The notes under the pieces are model-generated. The model searched no databases. It was given only the letters and a program-made list of their open reading frames with translations, and was not told the origin of the DNA. This document shows, one piece after another, positions 9,502 through 17,552 of a stretch of DNA of 64,000 bases. The stretch covers positions 186,001-250,000 of the forward strand of contig CAINNJ010000064.1 of NCBI GenBank assembly GCA_903851195.1. Reading direction: 5' to 3'. A program made the translations under genes and the position numbers. This DNA is from an uncultured Acidobacteriia bacterium (GTDB lineage: Bacteria > Acidobacteriota > Terriglobia > Bryobacterales > Bryobacteraceae). Within the stretch, counting starts at the first letter, position 1. Each line of letters opens with the position of its first letter.

Positions 9502-9744
9502 CTACGGTGCGAATGCGAGTGTTCGGTCGAGACTTCGCGCGGCGAACGCAATCACTGCATGTACCTGCTTTCGGTCAAGTCCCTCGAACCACTCCATAAT
9601 GTCATTGATACTTGCCCCGGCCTCGATATTTTCAAAAATGGCCGACACGGGCATGCGTGTTCCCAGCAGCACCAACGCGCCGCTCACTTTGCCAGGCACA
9701 CTTTCCACTGCAGGACACTGCAACCAGTCGAGACCTGCCGTCAT
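9502..9744 (-). CDS. DUF433 domain protein (antitoxin-like)
   Basis: 80 residues from the ATG at 9744, chosen because AAGGAG lies 6 bases upstream; the frame can be extended to 9858 but without support. The sequence LDWLQ ... ESVPGKVSGALVLLGTRMPV, then SAIFENIEAGASINDIMEWF, matches DUF433, a small helix-turn-helix-like family often acting as the antitoxin next to a DUF5615/PIN-like toxin. No partner toxin is present: mgtA lies downstream on the same strand and a cytochrome gene diverges upstream. It may be an orphan transcriptional regulator or a relic of a toxin-antitoxin pair. Confidence 0.75.
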   Translation of the reverse strand: MTAGLDWLQCPAVESVPGKVSGALVLLGTRMPVSAIFENIEAGASINDIMEWFEGLDRKQVHAVIAFAARSLDRTLAFAP

Positions 9745-9841
9745 CCACGCTCCTTCTGTTCGGGTTAGCGTGAAAGCGGCGTATTTTGACCCGGGAGTAC
9801 AATGATCGTCAGAGGCCGCCGTGCAGCCTCGGACAACAAAA

Positions 9842-10117
9842 ATGCTCCGCAAAATCACACTTCTCGCCGCCCTGCTGACCGCCTTCGCATGGGCTCAGAA
9901 AGACCTTCCGGAAGGCGACGGCAAACAGACCACGGTGCGCGTCTGCACCAGTTGCCATGGCGCGGAAATGTTCTCCGCCACGCGCCTCGGCAAGACCGAG
10001 TGGGACGCCAAAATCGCCAATATGACGACAGAGCGTGGCGCCGCCATCACGGATGCCGACTACGCGACCGTGCTCAAGTACCTTTCGACGTACATGAGCC
10101 CGGCGCCGCCGAAGTAA
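9842..10117 (+). CDS. Small exported c-type cytochrome
   Basis: 91 residues from the ATG at 9842; a GTG at 9821 would add seven residues. The signal peptide MLRKITLLAALLTAFAWAQ is followed by one heme c site, CTSCHG (about residues 38-43). The likely distal ligand is a Met: NMTTERG at about 60 or TYMSPAP near the end. It is expected to carry electrons in the periplasm. Similar small monoheme proteins in Acidobacteriota often accompany PQQ or GMC dehydrogenases, and here a GMC oxidoreductase gene converges just downstream. The partner is inferred from location only. Confidence 0.8.
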   Translation: MLRKITLLAALLTAFAWAQKDLPEGDGKQTTVRVCTSCHGAEMFSATRLGKTEWDAKIANMTTERGAAITDADYATVLKYLSTYMSPAPPK

Positions 10118-10147
10118 GCGAGGCCTCTCAGTATACCGGCGCTGTTG

Positions 10148-10182
10148 GCGGGTTTCCAACCCGCTGCCGGATGCCATCCGGC
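10148..10182. terminator. Two adjacent hairpins between convergent genes
   Basis: Two short palindromes lie back to back. The first has 7-base arms at 10148-10154 and 10158-10164 with a 3-base loop; the second has 8-base arms at 10166-10173 and 10175-10182 with a 1-base loop. They sit between the ends of the cytochrome gene and the GMC oxidoreductase gene. The position suits a two-way terminator. The paired compact form also looks like a dispersed REP-type intergenic element, which only a genome-wide comparison could tell. Confidence 0.5.
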
Positions 10183-10211
10183 CCCACAGTGAGACGACAG
10201 CTGGTCAAGTA

Positions 10212-11786
10212 CTAGATAGCTCGGGCCTTCATCTGGTCCGCCAGATACTCCGACGCGCGCATGGCCAGCGCCAGCATGGTCAGCGTGGTGTTCTGCCAGC
10301 CGCACGTCACAAAACAGCCGCCATCCACCACGAACATGTTCTTGACGTCGTGGCACTGGTTCCACTTGTTCAGCACGCTCGTCTTCGGGTTGTCTCCCAT
10401 GCGGCAACTGCCCACTTCGTGAATGCTGTAGCCCGGCGGGTGGAACTTATCCGTCTTCGACAGGATGTCCCAGCCCGCGGCCTTCATCATCTCTTCGGCC
10501 GTATCCGCTGCGTCTTTCGCCATGTTGTACTCGTTCGCGCTGTCTTTCACGTCGATGTGCAACACGGGAATGCCCCAGGCGTCTGTCACGTTTTTGTTGA
10601 TCCGCGCATGGTTTTCGAACCGCGGCACCCGCTCGCCGTAAATCGACGCCGTCATGCACGCCCCCGCATGCAGATCGAGCTTCTTCTGCAGCTCTTCGCC
10701 GTACTCCCGGAAGAAGCCCGGACTCGCGCCGCCGCCGCTCGCGATCATCATCCCGTAGCCCTTGATGAAGTTCCTTCCTTCACCCTTTTTCAGGTTGCGG
10801 AAACGCGGCAGCAGCGCGGTGCCTCCCATCATCCCCTCCGGCACATTGCCGCCGCGCGCTTCGGGCACGGACGCCACCACCTGAACGCCATACAACTGGT
10901 CGATCAGATAATGCCCCAGCACCCCGCTCGAGTTCGCGAGGCCGGAATTCAGCAGCAACCGCGTGCTTTCGAGCGTCCCCGCCGCCAGCACCACCACACG
11001 CGCTTTCACATGGAGTTCCTCGCGCGAGTGCCGGTCCACGAAATACGCGCCGTTGGCGAGCCCCGTGTTCTTGTCGACGGTGATCTGGCGGACGATCGCA
11101 TTCGGAACAATCTGCAGTTTGCCTGTCGCCAGCGCATCGGGCAGCAGCAGATTCACCGAACTCGCCTGGCCATTGCGGCCGTTCGACGCGCGGATTTTGG
11201 AAACCAGAAAACCCCGCGCCGTGGCGATATCGGTAATTTTCTTGACCGTAGTCGAATCCGGCCCGTAATCCGCATCCAGAAAGTTTCCGTCCGGGAAATG
11301 CGCTTTGCCTTCCTTGCGGCCCGAGACGCGGAAAATTGCCTCGGTCTTCGAGTAGAAGGGATCCAGATCCGCATGGCGGATGGGCCAACTGTCGCCGGTT
11401 CCGTCGATCTCCGCGGCATTAAACTCCCAGTCACTCAGACGGAACGACTGGCGGCCCCAGAACAGTGACCGGCCGCCGACAAAACGCACGCGCACCCAGT
11501 TGTAGGGATTCGCGGGATCGTGCGTGTACGGGATCTCCTTCTCGTCCACCCACTGGTTGGCGTTGAATTCATTCGCCTGGACCACGTGAGGCAGGCGGCC
11601 GGGCTTGTTGAAGCCGCGGTATGGCAGATCCCACGGGGCTTTTGAAACCCGGTTCTTCGTCAGGTCGACTTCGGGACCCGCGTCGAGCATCAGGCAGGAG
11701 ATGCCCTTCTGCGTCAGAACGCTCGCCGCCATGCCGCCGGAATGGCCGGAACCGATAATCAGTACGTCGAATTCTTGTTTTGGCAA
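10212..11786 (-). CDS. GMC-family oxidoreductase
   Basis: 524 residues from a TTG at 11786, just after the stop of the gene upstream; a GTG at 11840 would overlap that gene by 50 bases. An FAD-dependent GMC-type dehydrogenase: the N-terminal dinucleotide fold reads IIGSGHSGG, a flavin-attachment-like region contains VRFVGGRSLFWG, and the C-terminal part has HEVGSCRMG followed by NTTLTMLALAMR, the usual end of this family. There is no signal peptide. Such proteins pair with a Tat-exported subunit 3, which is exactly the upstream gene, and are thought to be carried to the periplasm with it to oxidise sugars or alcohols and pass electrons to cytochrome c. The substrate cannot be told. Confidence 0.85.
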   Translation of the reverse strand: MPKQEFDVLIIGSGHSGGMAASVLTQKGISCLMLDAGPEVDLTKNRVSKAPWDLPYRGFNKPGRLPHVVQANEFNANQWVDEKEIPYTHDPANPYNWVRVRFVGGRSLFWGRQSFRLSDWEFNAAEIDGTGDSWPIRHADLDPFYSKTEAIFRVSGRKEGKAHFPDGNFLDADYGPDSTTVKKITDIATARGFLVSKIRASNGRNGQASSVNLLLPDALATGKLQIVPNAIVRQITVDKNTGLANGAYFVDRHSREELHVKARVVVLAAGTLESTRLLLNSGLANSSGVLGHYLIDQLYGVQVVASVPEARGGNVPEGMMGGTALLPRFRNLKKGEGRNFIKGYGMMIASGGGASPGFFREYGEELQKKLDLHAGACMTASIYGERVPRFENHARINKNVTDAWGIPVLHIDVKDSANEYNMAKDAADTAEEMMKAAGWDILSKTDKFHPPGYSIHEVGSCRMGDNPKTSVLNKWNQCHDVKNMFVVDGGCFVTCGWQNTTLTMLALAMRASEYLADQMKARAI

Positions 11787-11790
11787 GGCC

Positions 11791-12399
11791 TTATCCCTTG
11801 TAAATCGGATCCACCGGCAGGAAGTACAGCTGGGCACCAAGCGGTCGTCGGCCCGCCGCCACCGCCGCGGCGCTCACCTCACGCGAGTTGCGGGTAGCGG
11901 TGCGGATATCGTCATGCGCCGCCGCGAGGAAACGCGCGCCCGGTTCTTTGGGGAGTTCGAAGGACCACGGCACCAGCACCAGCAGCGGCCGCACGATCGC
12001 ATCGGCCTGCTTCGCATCGAGTTCCGCGAACGGCTTGCCGAACTGCTTCGCGGCGTGCGCATTCAGCATGTCCAGGCCGGAGCGGTAAAGCTGCTTGCGG
12101 TCCGCCGGCGACTGGCCAATCAGAAAGTCGAGAAACTCCGGCACGCCGGCGTCCAGCGCGCCCGGTTCGCCCTTCATCGGCGGCATCAGAAGATCGCTCA
12201 GACGGCGCAGCGCGGCGAGTTGTGGCGCGGTGAAGAAATGCGCCACCGGTTCGCCCACCGCATCGCGTTTTCCGTTCGCAATCGGCTGGCCCGCTGGACG
12301 GGCGGCCGGCGTCTGGGCCTGCGTGGCTTGTTCCAGAACCAAAGCGGCGGGGACGGCCGGGGCGGCGGCCATCGTCCGCATAAAATTACGGCGTTTCAC
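11791..12399 (-). CDS. Gluconate 2-dehydrogenase subunit 3-like protein (Tat substrate)
   Basis: 202 residues from a GTG at 12399; a TTG at 12435 is possible but would put 12 residues before the signal. The N-terminus VKRRNFMRTMAAAPAV is a Tat-type signal with the twin arginine. The mature domain has FTAPQLAALRRLSDLLMPP and GVPEFLDFLIG, typical of the gluconate 2-dehydrogenase gamma-chain family. It should escort and anchor the GMC oxidoreductase encoded 4 bases downstream. The third, diheme or triheme cytochrome subunit of the classical complex is not adjacent; the small cytochrome at 9842-10117 may substitute. Confidence 0.85.
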   Translation of the reverse strand: MKRRNFMRTMAAAPAVPAALVLEQATQAQTPAARPAGQPIANGKRDAVGEPVAHFFTAPQLAALRRLSDLLMPPMKGEPGALDAGVPEFLDFLIGQSPADRKQLYRSGLDMLNAHAAKQFGKPFAELDAKQADAIVRPLLVLVPWSFELPKEPGARFLAAAHDDIRTATRNSREVSAAAVAAGRRPLGAQLYFLPVDPIYKG

Positions 12400-12507
12400 G
12401 TCGAGTAGGTTACCAACTGGTGCCCATCGCGTCAACGCGCCGCCGTTGTCCGCGCCATGCCCTATATTGGTTAATGAGATCGGAATCCGATCCTGAGGTG
12501 GAAACCC

Positions 12508-12906
12508 GTGAAACGCGCACTCCTCTTACTTACTCTCTTCGCCCTCGCTTCCCTCTCCGCGCTTGCCGCAGACGTCTCCGGCGTCTGGAACTGCACCAAC
12601 GTCAACCAGACTCTGGACATCAAACAGGATGCCTCGAAACTTACCGGCACCCTCAAGAACAATCTGGGCACCCTGCGCATCGCCGAAGGCAAGATCGACG
12701 GCGATAACATCACGCTCAAATTCATGGTGGTTCTGAGTAACGGCGTGGACCCCCTGCATATCGCCGGTTACGACTCCCTGGCCGAAGAAGGGCAGGTAAC
12801 CGAAATCACTTATAAAGGCACGATTTCCGGCGGCGAGGTGAAGTTCAAAGTCACGCAGGAACGCCTCGACGCCGAACGTGAGTTCACCTTCCGCAAGACC
12901 AGCTGA
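12508..12906 (+). CDS. Small exported hypothetical protein
   Basis: 132 residues, GTG start preceded by GAGGTGG. The signal peptide VKRALLLLTLFALASLSALAA is clear, giving a mature protein of about 110 residues. The mature part is all-beta by pattern (VSGVWNCT, QTLDIKQDASKLTGTL, DGDNITLKF, YKGTISGGEVKFKV), like the small lipocalin-like or beta-barrel domains common in Acidobacteriota that often read as DVSGTWT...TLKQDGDKLTGT. Function is unknown. The membrane protein gene starts 4 bases after its stop codon. Confidence 0.75.
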   Translation: MKRALLLLTLFALASLSALAADVSGVWNCTNVNQTLDIKQDASKLTGTLKNNLGTLRIAEGKIDGDNITLKFMVVLSNGVDPLHIAGYDSLAEEGQVTEITYKGTISGGEVKFKVTQERLDAEREFTFRKTS

Positions 12907-12910
12907 CCAC

Positions 12911-14362
12911 GTGCGCGCACTCCGGCGCTTCGCCCCCGCGCTCGTCTTTCTGACCGCGCTGCCGCTGCTGTGGCTGCGTTTCGGGCACTGGTTCTTCCTT
13001 TCGCTCGATGAGGGTATTTATCTCGACGGCAGCCGGCGCGTGGCTGCCGGGCAAGTCCTCTATCGCGATCTGTTCAATATCACCGGGCCTGGCACGCTCT
13101 GGCTTTATGGCCTGGTTTTTCGCTTGTTCGGCGCCTCGCTTCCCGCCGCCCGCGCCGTGCTGTGTCTCGAACTCGCGCTGGTTTGCGCGCTTGTCTGCTG
13201 GCTGGTGAGACGCTCCGCCGGGACTGCGGTAGGGGCGGCATCGGCGCTGCTGTTTCTGGCGACGCTGCTGACGACTCTCTACCCCGTCTACATCACCCAT
13301 CGCTGGGACAGCAACGTGATCGCTTTCGGCGCTCTTTGCGCGGCCACGCGGCGCTGGCTGTTTCTGGCAGGCGCGCTTGCGGCACTGGCGGCGTGGATCA
13401 CGCCTCCGCTGGTTTGGATGGTTGCGGCGCTGGGCTTATTGGCCACACGGAACGGCCTCCGTGGGTATCTTGCCGGCGTCGCCGTGCCGACGTTCGCGGC
13501 CGTCGCGGTGCTGGGGTATCAGGGCGCGTTGGGGGACATGGCGCACTCACTGCTCTGGGATACGGCAAACTATTCCGCGGCCAATCGCCTGCCCTATGGA
13601 GCCCTGACAGGCACCTTCGAGAGTTTCCGTCGACAGGGTACGCTGGCCGCGGCCGTGGTTCACTACACCGACTCGCTGCTGCCCGCGTTGCTTCCGCCTC
13701 TGGCGGCTGTCGCTTTCGCCGTGACACGACGCCCGCTGGTGCTGCTATCGGGAACCGCGTTCGCAGCCCTTGTGGCCTGCTTCCCCCGGCCCGGGGCCGC
13801 GCAACTGTTGTTCGCGGTTCCGTTCTTCTGGGCCGTCTGCTGGTGCGCCGCGGGGCTTCTGCTGCCCCGCCGCGCGCGGCATTGGCTGGCGGCATGCGCA
13901 TTGCTGCTGGCGGTGGGAGCGGTGGCTGTCGCATGGCCCCGCAACGTTTTGAAGACCATCGAAACGCCGGCCGGCGTGCTGGCTGTTTCCCGGCTGCACT
14001 TCGTCACTCTGAACGACCTGATCTCCACAGTCCACCCTGGCGAAAGGGTGTTCGTGTACCCCTATCTTCCCGCGCTTTACTTCATACTGGGCGTCGATAA
14101 TCCCACCCGATATTCCTGGCTGCAGCCCGGCATGATGGGACCTCGCGACGAGATGGCCGCGATCGCCGACCTTACCTTGCGCCCGCCGCAACACGTCATC
14201 TGGCACGATTTCACCGATGCCTATATTCTGAAAAACTGGCCGGCCAGCGACCGCGGCCGTCTTCATTTCCCGGCGATCGAAATGTATCTGAATTCGAACT
14301 ATCATGTGGTGAATCCGGATGGCGTCGTCCCGACGGGCTACCGGCTGCTGGAACGAAACTGA
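12911..14362 (+). CDS. Polytopic membrane protein, GT-C glycosyltransferase-like
   Basis: 483 residues from a GTG at 12911, directly after the previous stop codon. About ten hydrophobic membrane segments cover residues 5-340. The first outer loop carries LDEGIYLDGSRRVAAGQVLYRDLF, the acidic DEG/D pattern seen in GT39/GT83/GT87 GT-C glycosyltransferases that use polyprenyl-phosphate sugars. The C-terminal 130 residues are soluble, periplasmic, with VHPGERVFVYPYLPALYF. It probably adds a sugar to a lipid or envelope polymer from the periplasmic side. Family membership is by pattern; the donor and acceptor are unknown. It is followed directly by a cytochrome gene. Confidence 0.65.
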   Translation: MRALRRFAPALVFLTALPLLWLRFGHWFFLSLDEGIYLDGSRRVAAGQVLYRDLFNITGPGTLWLYGLVFRLFGASLPAARAVLCLELALVCALVCWLVRRSAGTAVGAASALLFLATLLTTLYPVYITHRWDSNVIAFGALCAATRRWLFLAGALAALAAWITPPLVWMVAALGLLATRNGLRGYLAGVAVPTFAAVAVLGYQGALGDMAHSLLWDTANYSAANRLPYGALTGTFESFRRQGTLAAAVVHYTDSLLPALLPPLAAVAFAVTRRPLVLLSGTAFAALVACFPRPGAAQLLFAVPFFWAVCWCAAGLLLPRRARHWLAACALLLAVGAVAVAWPRNVLKTIETPAGVLAVSRLHFVTLNDLISTVHPGERVFVYPYLPALYFILGVDNPTRYSWLQPGMMGPRDEMAAIADLTLRPPQHVIWHDFTDAYILKNWPASDRGRLHFPAIEMYLNSNYHVVNPDGVVPTGYRLLERN

Positions 14363-15130
14363 ATGGTCAAGTCGGCTCTCCTGTTTGCGATCCTGGCCGT
14401 CAGCGCCCGCGGTCAACAACCGAGCCCCGCGGCCATTGCGGGCAGCGGTGAGGACGAAGCAGCCGTGGTGCGCGGCGGTGAGGCCTTCGCGGCCCAATGC
14501 GCGTCCTGCCATGGATCCGCGGCGCGCGGCCTCACGCCGCAGACGGACCTGATGCGCTCCGCGCTCGTGCGCGCCGATACCAGAGGCGACCGTATCGGGC
14601 CGTTCCTTCGCGCCGGCCATCCCCCAACTAAACCAGCCACGCTGAACGAAACGCGGGCGGCGGACGTGATCGCGTGGCTGCATGCGCACCTGTACGGCGT
14701 CGCTCACGCGGGTGCGTCCGAATTCCTCAATCTGCTCACCGGCGATCCGCAAAAGGGCCGTGAGTTCTTTGAAGGGAAAGGGGGCTGCGCGGCCTGTCAC
14801 TCCGCGACCGGCGATCTTGCCGGGGTTGGCGAAAAGTACGACCCGCCGGTTCTGCAGTCGCTCTGGCTGAACCCGCGCCGCCGCCGTGCGGTTCGCACCG
14901 TGACGGTAACACCGCAGTCTGGTCCGTCACGCTCCGGCACTCTGGAACGAATCGACGAGTACAACCTCGTACTGCGCGACGGCGACGGCGCGTACCGTTC
15001 GATAGCGCTCGAGGACGACGAGCCCCGCGTCGAGATTCACGATCCGCTGCAGCCCCATTTCGACCTTTACCGCCGGCTTACGGATGCGCAGATCCACGAC
15101 ATGACTGCCTATCTCGCCACGCTCAAATGA
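14363..15130 (+). CDS. Exported diheme c-type cytochrome
   Basis: 255 residues. The signal peptide VKSALLFAILAVSARG is followed by two heme c sites, CASCHG (about residue 46) and CAACHS (about 144). The C-terminal part (about 180-255) is a beta-rich segment, VRTVTVTPQSG ... GTLERIDEYNLVLRDGDG, without heme; this arrangement is common in cytochromes that sit beside PQQ dehydrogenases in Acidobacteriota. Its stop codon overlaps the start of the PQQ dehydrogenase gene (ATGA overlap), so the two are translated together and the cytochrome is the likely electron acceptor. Confidence 0.85.
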   Translation: MVKSALLFAILAVSARGQQPSPAAIAGSGEDEAAVVRGGEAFAAQCASCHGSAARGLTPQTDLMRSALVRADTRGDRIGPFLRAGHPPTKPATLNETRAADVIAWLHAHLYGVAHAGASEFLNLLTGDPQKGREFFEGKGGCAACHSATGDLAGVGEKYDPPVLQSLWLNPRRRRAVRTVTVTPQSGPSRSGTLERIDEYNLVLRDGDGAYRSIALEDDEPRVEIHDPLQPHFDLYRRLTDAQIHDMTAYLATLK

Positions 15131-16659
15131 ATCGTCTTCTCATTGCCGCGCTGTTGTTCTCCTGCCATGCGGCAGCCCAGCCCGCCGACTCCTGGCCAAC
15201 CTATAACGGCGACTACTCCGGGCGCCGCTACAGCCCGCTCACCCTTCTCAATGCCACCAACGTAAGGCACCTCTCGCCGGCCTGGGCCACTCGCTTTGTC
15301 GGCGGAGCGCCCGCAGGCGGCGTCCGCATCTCGGGCACCCCGCTGATGGTCGATGGCGTCCTGTACTTCACTTCCCTCGATAATGTCTGGGCCGTGGATG
15401 CCCGCTCCGGCCGCGAAATCTGGCATTTTTACCGGGAATCGAAGGGTGACATGCCCCGTACCGGCAATCGTGGCGTGGGCATGTATCGCAACTGGCTCTA
15501 CTTCGTCACGCTCGACAACTGCCTGATCTCCCTCGATGCGGCCACCGGAAAACAACGCTGGATTGTCCCGTTCGCGGACCCGAAGCAGCTCTACTTTTCC
15601 ACGGTTGCGCCTGTTGTCATCCGAAACCATGTGCTGATCGCAACCGGCGGCGATTCCTTCGACATCCCCGGCTACGTGGAATCGCACGACCCCGAAACCG
15701 GCGCCCTGCAGTGGAAATGGCGCACCACGCCCGCCTCGGACGAACCTGGCATCGAAACCTGGCCGGGCGAGTACGCGGCCAACGCCGGCGGCGGCAATCC
15801 GTGGATCTCCGGCACTTACGACCCCGACCTGAACCTCTATTTCGTGGGCACCGGCAATCCCGACCCCGTCGGCGCGGGCCAAAGCCGCCAGGGCGCGAAT
15901 CTCTGGACCTGCTCAATTGTGGCCCTGAATCCGGATACCGGTAAGCTCGTCTGGCACTTCCAGGCCTCGCCCCACGACACGCACGATTGGGACGCCGTGG
16001 AAACCCCGGTCCTGATCGACGGGCAAGGCCGCAAACTTCTGGCCCAGGCCAGCCGCAACGGTTACTATTTCCTGCTCGACCGGACCAACGGGAAAAGCGT
16101 TGTCAGCGTGCCCTATCTGAGTACCCTGAACTGGTCGCTCGGTACGGACGGCAAAGGCCAGCCCATTCCGAATCCCGCCAAAGAGCCGGCCCCGGACGGG
16201 ACGCTGGTTTCGCCTCCCACCAGCGGCGCCACCAACTGGCCTCCGCCCGCTTTCAGCCCGCGCACGGGCCTGTTCTATGTCGCCACGAACGAAGCCTGGA
16301 GCCTCTTTTACCGCACCGATCCCGACCCGCACCCGCAAGGTTTTGCAATCCGGGAAGCAGCCCTCGGGGGGGCCAGAGCCGCGCTTCTGGCACTGGATTA
16401 CCGGACCGGCAAACCCGCGTGGCGCCACGAGTGGCGAACGCCCGCAGGAGTCGCCGGAATCCTGGCCACCGCGGGAAATCTTGTCTTTACCGGAAAGGGC
16501 AGTTACTTCGTCGCCCTTGACGCCGCGACCGGCAGGACTCTTTGGCATACCGGACTTACTAACCCGCTGACGAACGGCCCCGTCAGTTATCTGCTGGACG
16601 GGAAACAGTACGTAGTTGCCGGAGCGGGAGACACACTCTTTACTTTCGCGCTGAACTAA
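15127..16659 (+). CDS. PQQ-dependent alcohol dehydrogenase-like quinoprotein
   Basis: 510 residues with a signal peptide (MNRLLIAALLFSCHAAAQ). An eight-bladed propeller quinoprotein: WPTYNGDYSGRRYSPL, repeated A/T-G-K/R-x-x-W blade ends (DARSGREIWHF, DPETGALQWKW, DYRTGKPAWRH, DAATGRTLWH) and HDTHDWDAVETPVL with the expected catalytic Asp. The calcium/PQQ Asn is plausible in GTGNPDP. The adjacent cysteine pair that forms the active-site disulfide in methanol dehydrogenase is absent: only one Cys is seen, in LDNCLISL. Length is about 80-100 residues below methanol dehydrogenase. It should oxidise an alcohol or sugar in the periplasm and reduce the diheme cytochrome encoded just upstream. Substrate unknown. 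Confidence 0.85.
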   Translation: MNRLLIAALLFSCHAAAQPADSWPTYNGDYSGRRYSPLTLLNATNVRHLSPAWATRFVGGAPAGGVRISGTPLMVDGVLYFTSLDNVWAVDARSGREIWHFYRESKGDMPRTGNRGVGMYRNWLYFVTLDNCLISLDAATGKQRWIVPFADPKQLYFSTVAPVVIRNHVLIATGGDSFDIPGYVESHDPETGALQWKWRTTPASDEPGIETWPGEYAANAGGGNPWISGTYDPDLNLYFVGTGNPDPVGAGQSRQGANLWTCSIVALNPDTGKLVWHFQASPHDTHDWDAVETPVLIDGQGRKLLAQASRNGYYFLLDRTNGKSVVSVPYLSTLNWSLGTDGKGQPIPNPAKEPAPDGTLVSPPTSGATNWPPPAFSPRTGLFYVATNEAWSLFYRTDPDPHPQGFAIREAALGGARAALLALDYRTGKPAWRHEWRTPAGVAGILATAGNLVFTGKGSYFVALDAATGRTLWHTGLTNPLTNGPVSYLLDGKQYVVAGAGDTLFTFALN

Positions 16660-16681
16660 CGTTCTGAATAAATTCTTTACA

Positions 16682-16714
16682 TTGCCGGCAACCCGGGTTT
16701 CGGCAAGCCGGCAA
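16682..16714 (+). terminator. Hairpin after the PQQ dehydrogenase gene
   Basis: An 8-base inverted repeat (16682-16689 with 16707-16714) with a 17-base loop begins 23 bases after the stop codon. The loop itself contains a small palindrome. There is no clean T-run. It probably marks the end of the cytochrome/PQQ dehydrogenase operon. Confidence 0.4.
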
Positions 16715-17119
16715 CTGCGAGGGTGTTTCCGTCGGGAATGAGAAATTTGAGCGAACTTTTCTGTACCAACAGTACTACGCTGATCGGATTTTTGACTTCC
16801 GTTTGCCTGCCTGCTGGCTTACTTTTCTCCGGTCACGTCCGCTCTTCAGTTACCGCCCTTGCGGAGAATCGTCCGATCGGGAGTTAATTGCGGAATTTTT
16901 AAAAAAATAACAGGAAGGTTGCGGTTTTGTAACCGGCGGGAAAGAAACGCCCTGAGTACGAGCAGGTTACCGCTAAAACTGTGCCCAAATGAACGCGGTA
17001 CGGCAAAAAACGGCGCTCCGCGCGGATTAACCGGCTGGCGTTCCGTCGAGCCGGGCTCCGCAAACCCCTCAGTTAACCGGGTAAAGCGGCCCTTTTCGCC
17101 GAATGCGGACCCGATTTGC

Positions 17120-17149
17120 TTGACTGGCAAAGCGCCGGTCCTGTAATAT
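17120..17149 (+). promoter_or_regulatory. Sigma-70-like promoter
   Basis: TTGACT at 17120-17125 and TAATAT at 17144-17149, spaced by 18 bases, each with five of six consensus positions. The start site would fall near 17156, three bases before the ATG of the transposase remnant. It is either the old promoter of that element or an outward promoter now driving the biosynthetic cluster that starts 400 bases downstream. Confidence 0.5.
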
Positions 17150-17158
17150 TAAACAGCT

Positions 17159-17300
17159 ATGGGCAAATTTCCGGACAGCCTGCCGGAATTCAGCACGCGT
17201 TTTCGCGGCGGAGCAGGCCTGGCGGAAGAGCGTGCGCGCGGTCGGCGCGCGCTGGCGTTGTAAATTTCGAGCGGTTCGGGCGGTCGGTGACGGACGTTAA
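17159..17300 (+). pseudogene. Decayed N-terminus of an IS1595-type transposase
   Basis: The ATG frame reads MGKFPDSLPEFSTRF, then stops at 17261. Moving to the next frame after one surplus T in a run of T continues as FAAEQAWRKSVRA and runs to a stop at 17298. Together they match, from memory, the start of IS1595-family transposases, which have FPxTLPEFxxRF followed by xxEExCRxYL before the zinc ribbon. The zinc-ribbon cysteines and the catalytic domain are missing. No terminal repeats were found, so this is a relic and not a movable element. Confidence 0.4.
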
Positions 17301-17552
17301 GACGCGCGTTGCCGGACTGCGGAGGATATGACTGTCAATCCTGAAACCCGCGGAGCAAATGTAGTCCGGCTGCTCCGGCGTTGACCTCAGGAAAAGCGGT
17401 TCGAACCCGGGTTGCAGTACCGGTACCTGAAAGCGTCGTCCCGAACGGGCGGGTTTCCGCCGTGGTCCGGGTCGTGGCGCGGGGCTGTCGTATTCTCTCA
17501 GTCCCCTTACGGTTCAGCAGGTCGGCCGTGAATTTAATCGGGAGCGGGAGAA

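Larger units (their letters stand above)
16660..17552. other. Gene-poor region before the biosynthetic cluster
   Basis: About 890 bases without a convincing intact gene. Short open frames exist on both strands but lack recognisable protein sequence and ribosome sites. Its left half is more AT-rich than the surroundings, with a run of A near 16904. It holds a hairpin (16682-16714), a promoter-like pair (17120-17149) and the decayed start of a transposase (17159-17300). The remaining 250 bases before the QueD start show nothing I recognise, no known riboswitch consensus among them. This is the only long upstream region from which the cluster could be controlled. Confidence 0.6.

Noticed and set aside
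16859-17146. 95-residue open frame in the gene-poor region
   Set aside because: Composition and codon use are not gene-like, there is no recognisable domain, and it overlaps the promoter-like sequence.
17396-17416. Sequence like a tRNA T-arm (GGTTCGAACCCGG), possible attachment site
   Set aside because: No acceptor, D or anticodon arms fit upstream, there is no CCA end, and the T-stem does not pair fully; the likeness is by chance or too decayed to support.
17301-17552. Riboswitch for pterin, folate or preQ1 before queD
   Set aside because: I looked for known consensus elements and found none; a new element cannot be excluded but is not supported.
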